Below, piece after piece: positions 6,233 through 6,405 of a DNA stretch of 6,405 nt; the stretch's first letter is position 1, and every line of letters begins with the position of its first letter. Position numbers and translations under genes: made by a program. The DNA lies in NCBI GenBank assembly GCA_003453735.1, contig DMNE01000540.1, positions 13,099-19,503 of the forward strand, read 5' to 3'. This DNA comes from Nitrospiraceae bacterium. GTDB taxonomy: Bacteria; Nitrospirota; Thermodesulfovibrionia; Thermodesulfovibrionales; UBA9159. The notes beneath the pieces are model-generated. The model did not search any database, was not told the origin of the DNA, and was given only the letters and a program-made list of their open reading frames with translations.

Positions 6233-6268
6233 AAATAAAGAGGCCCCCCCTGAAAGGAAGGGGCCTTT
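6233..6268 (-). terminator. Rho-independent terminator of the cold-shock gene
   Basis: On the minus strand AGGCCCC (6266-6260) pairs with GGGGCCT (6247-6241) across a loop of about 12 bases, followed by TCTTTATTT (6241-6233). It starts some ten bases after the cold-shock stop codon. The T tract is interrupted, so termination may be partial, which suits a gene placed directly behind it. Confidence 0.75.
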
Positions 6269-6276
6269 CCAGCTAA

Positions 6277-6405
6277 TTACAGTTTGACAACATTTGTCGC
6301 CTTTGGACCTTTCGGCCCTTTTTCGATATCGAAGCTGACCCTGTCGCCCTCGGCAAGACTTTTAAAGCCATTGCCCTGAATGGATGTGTGGTGGACAAAT
6401 GCATC
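6277..6405 (-). CDS. CspA-family cold-shock protein, C-terminal part, cut by window edge
   Basis: The last 42 codons of a cold-shock protein, with the 5' part outside the window. It opens with [10 protein letters not shown], the RNP-2-type nucleic-acid-binding strand (consensus VFVHxSAI). [20 protein letters not shown] and [12 protein letters not shown] follow, which is the standard end of these roughly 66-70-residue single-OB-fold proteins. They bind single-stranded RNA and DNA in the cytoplasm and melt mRNA secondary structure at low temperature or during growth. A paralogue number (CspA, CspC and so on) cannot be assigned from this piece, nor can cold induction, because the 5' leader is not visible. 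It is followed by its own terminator and then by the 122-codon gene. Confidence 0.95.
   Translation of the reverse strand, partial: DAFVHHTSIQGNGFKSLAEGDRVSFDIEKGPKGPKATNVVKL

Overview
This window looks like an accessory, surface-polysaccharide-associated stretch of a Gram-negative bacterial chromosome. The gene style (SulP permease, glycosyltransferase pair, a cold-shock gene followed by a small conserved protein, a large IS4-type element) fits a deltaproteobacterial (Desulfobacterota/Myxococcota-type) or Nitrospirota-like host. That taxonomic guess rests on recognition of protein style only and is weak.

Layout. (1) Positions 1-332, minus strand: the N-terminal 110 codons of a SulP-family anion (sulfate/bicarbonate-type) permease, cut by the window edge, with a promoter-like sequence upstream. 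(2) Positions 333-625: a divergent intergenic region with a candidate plus-strand promoter. (3) Positions 626-2909, plus strand: two glycosyltransferase genes, a fucosyltransferase-like enzyme with the RRGD motif and a GT4-type enzyme. They probably add sugars to a cell-surface polysaccharide. (4) Positions 2943-2980: hairpins after the second glycosyltransferase. (5) Positions 2988-5371: a complete insertion sequence of 2384 bp. It has imperfect terminal inverted repeats beginning CTGGTC and is flanked on both sides by a perfect 9-bp target duplication, CCCTAGAGT. Its single minus-strand transposase joins a DruA/DUF4338 domain, a Tn5-type DNA-binding domain and an IS4/IS50-type DDE domain with a complete YREK signature. 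The gene is interrupted by one in-frame amber codon and one frameshift, so it is annotated as a pseudogene. (6) Positions 5372-5854: no intact gene; the minus strand carries what looks like the wreck of a polysaccharide gene (possibly RgpF-like). (7) Positions 5855-6405, minus strand: the 3' end of a cold-shock protein gene, a rho-independent terminator, and a 122-codon conserved-type protein whose ribosome binding site directly abuts the terminator's T-rich tract.

How it fits together. The glycosyltransferases, the decayed fragment and the IS suggest a rearranging polysaccharide locus inserted between housekeeping-type genes (SulP on the left, csp on the right). The most informative item is the IS: its exact boundaries, its DruA domain (the family named for the Druantia anti-phage system protein) and the contrast between a perfect target duplication and a doubly broken transposase. 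I see no rRNA, tRNA, CRISPR array or intact defence system.
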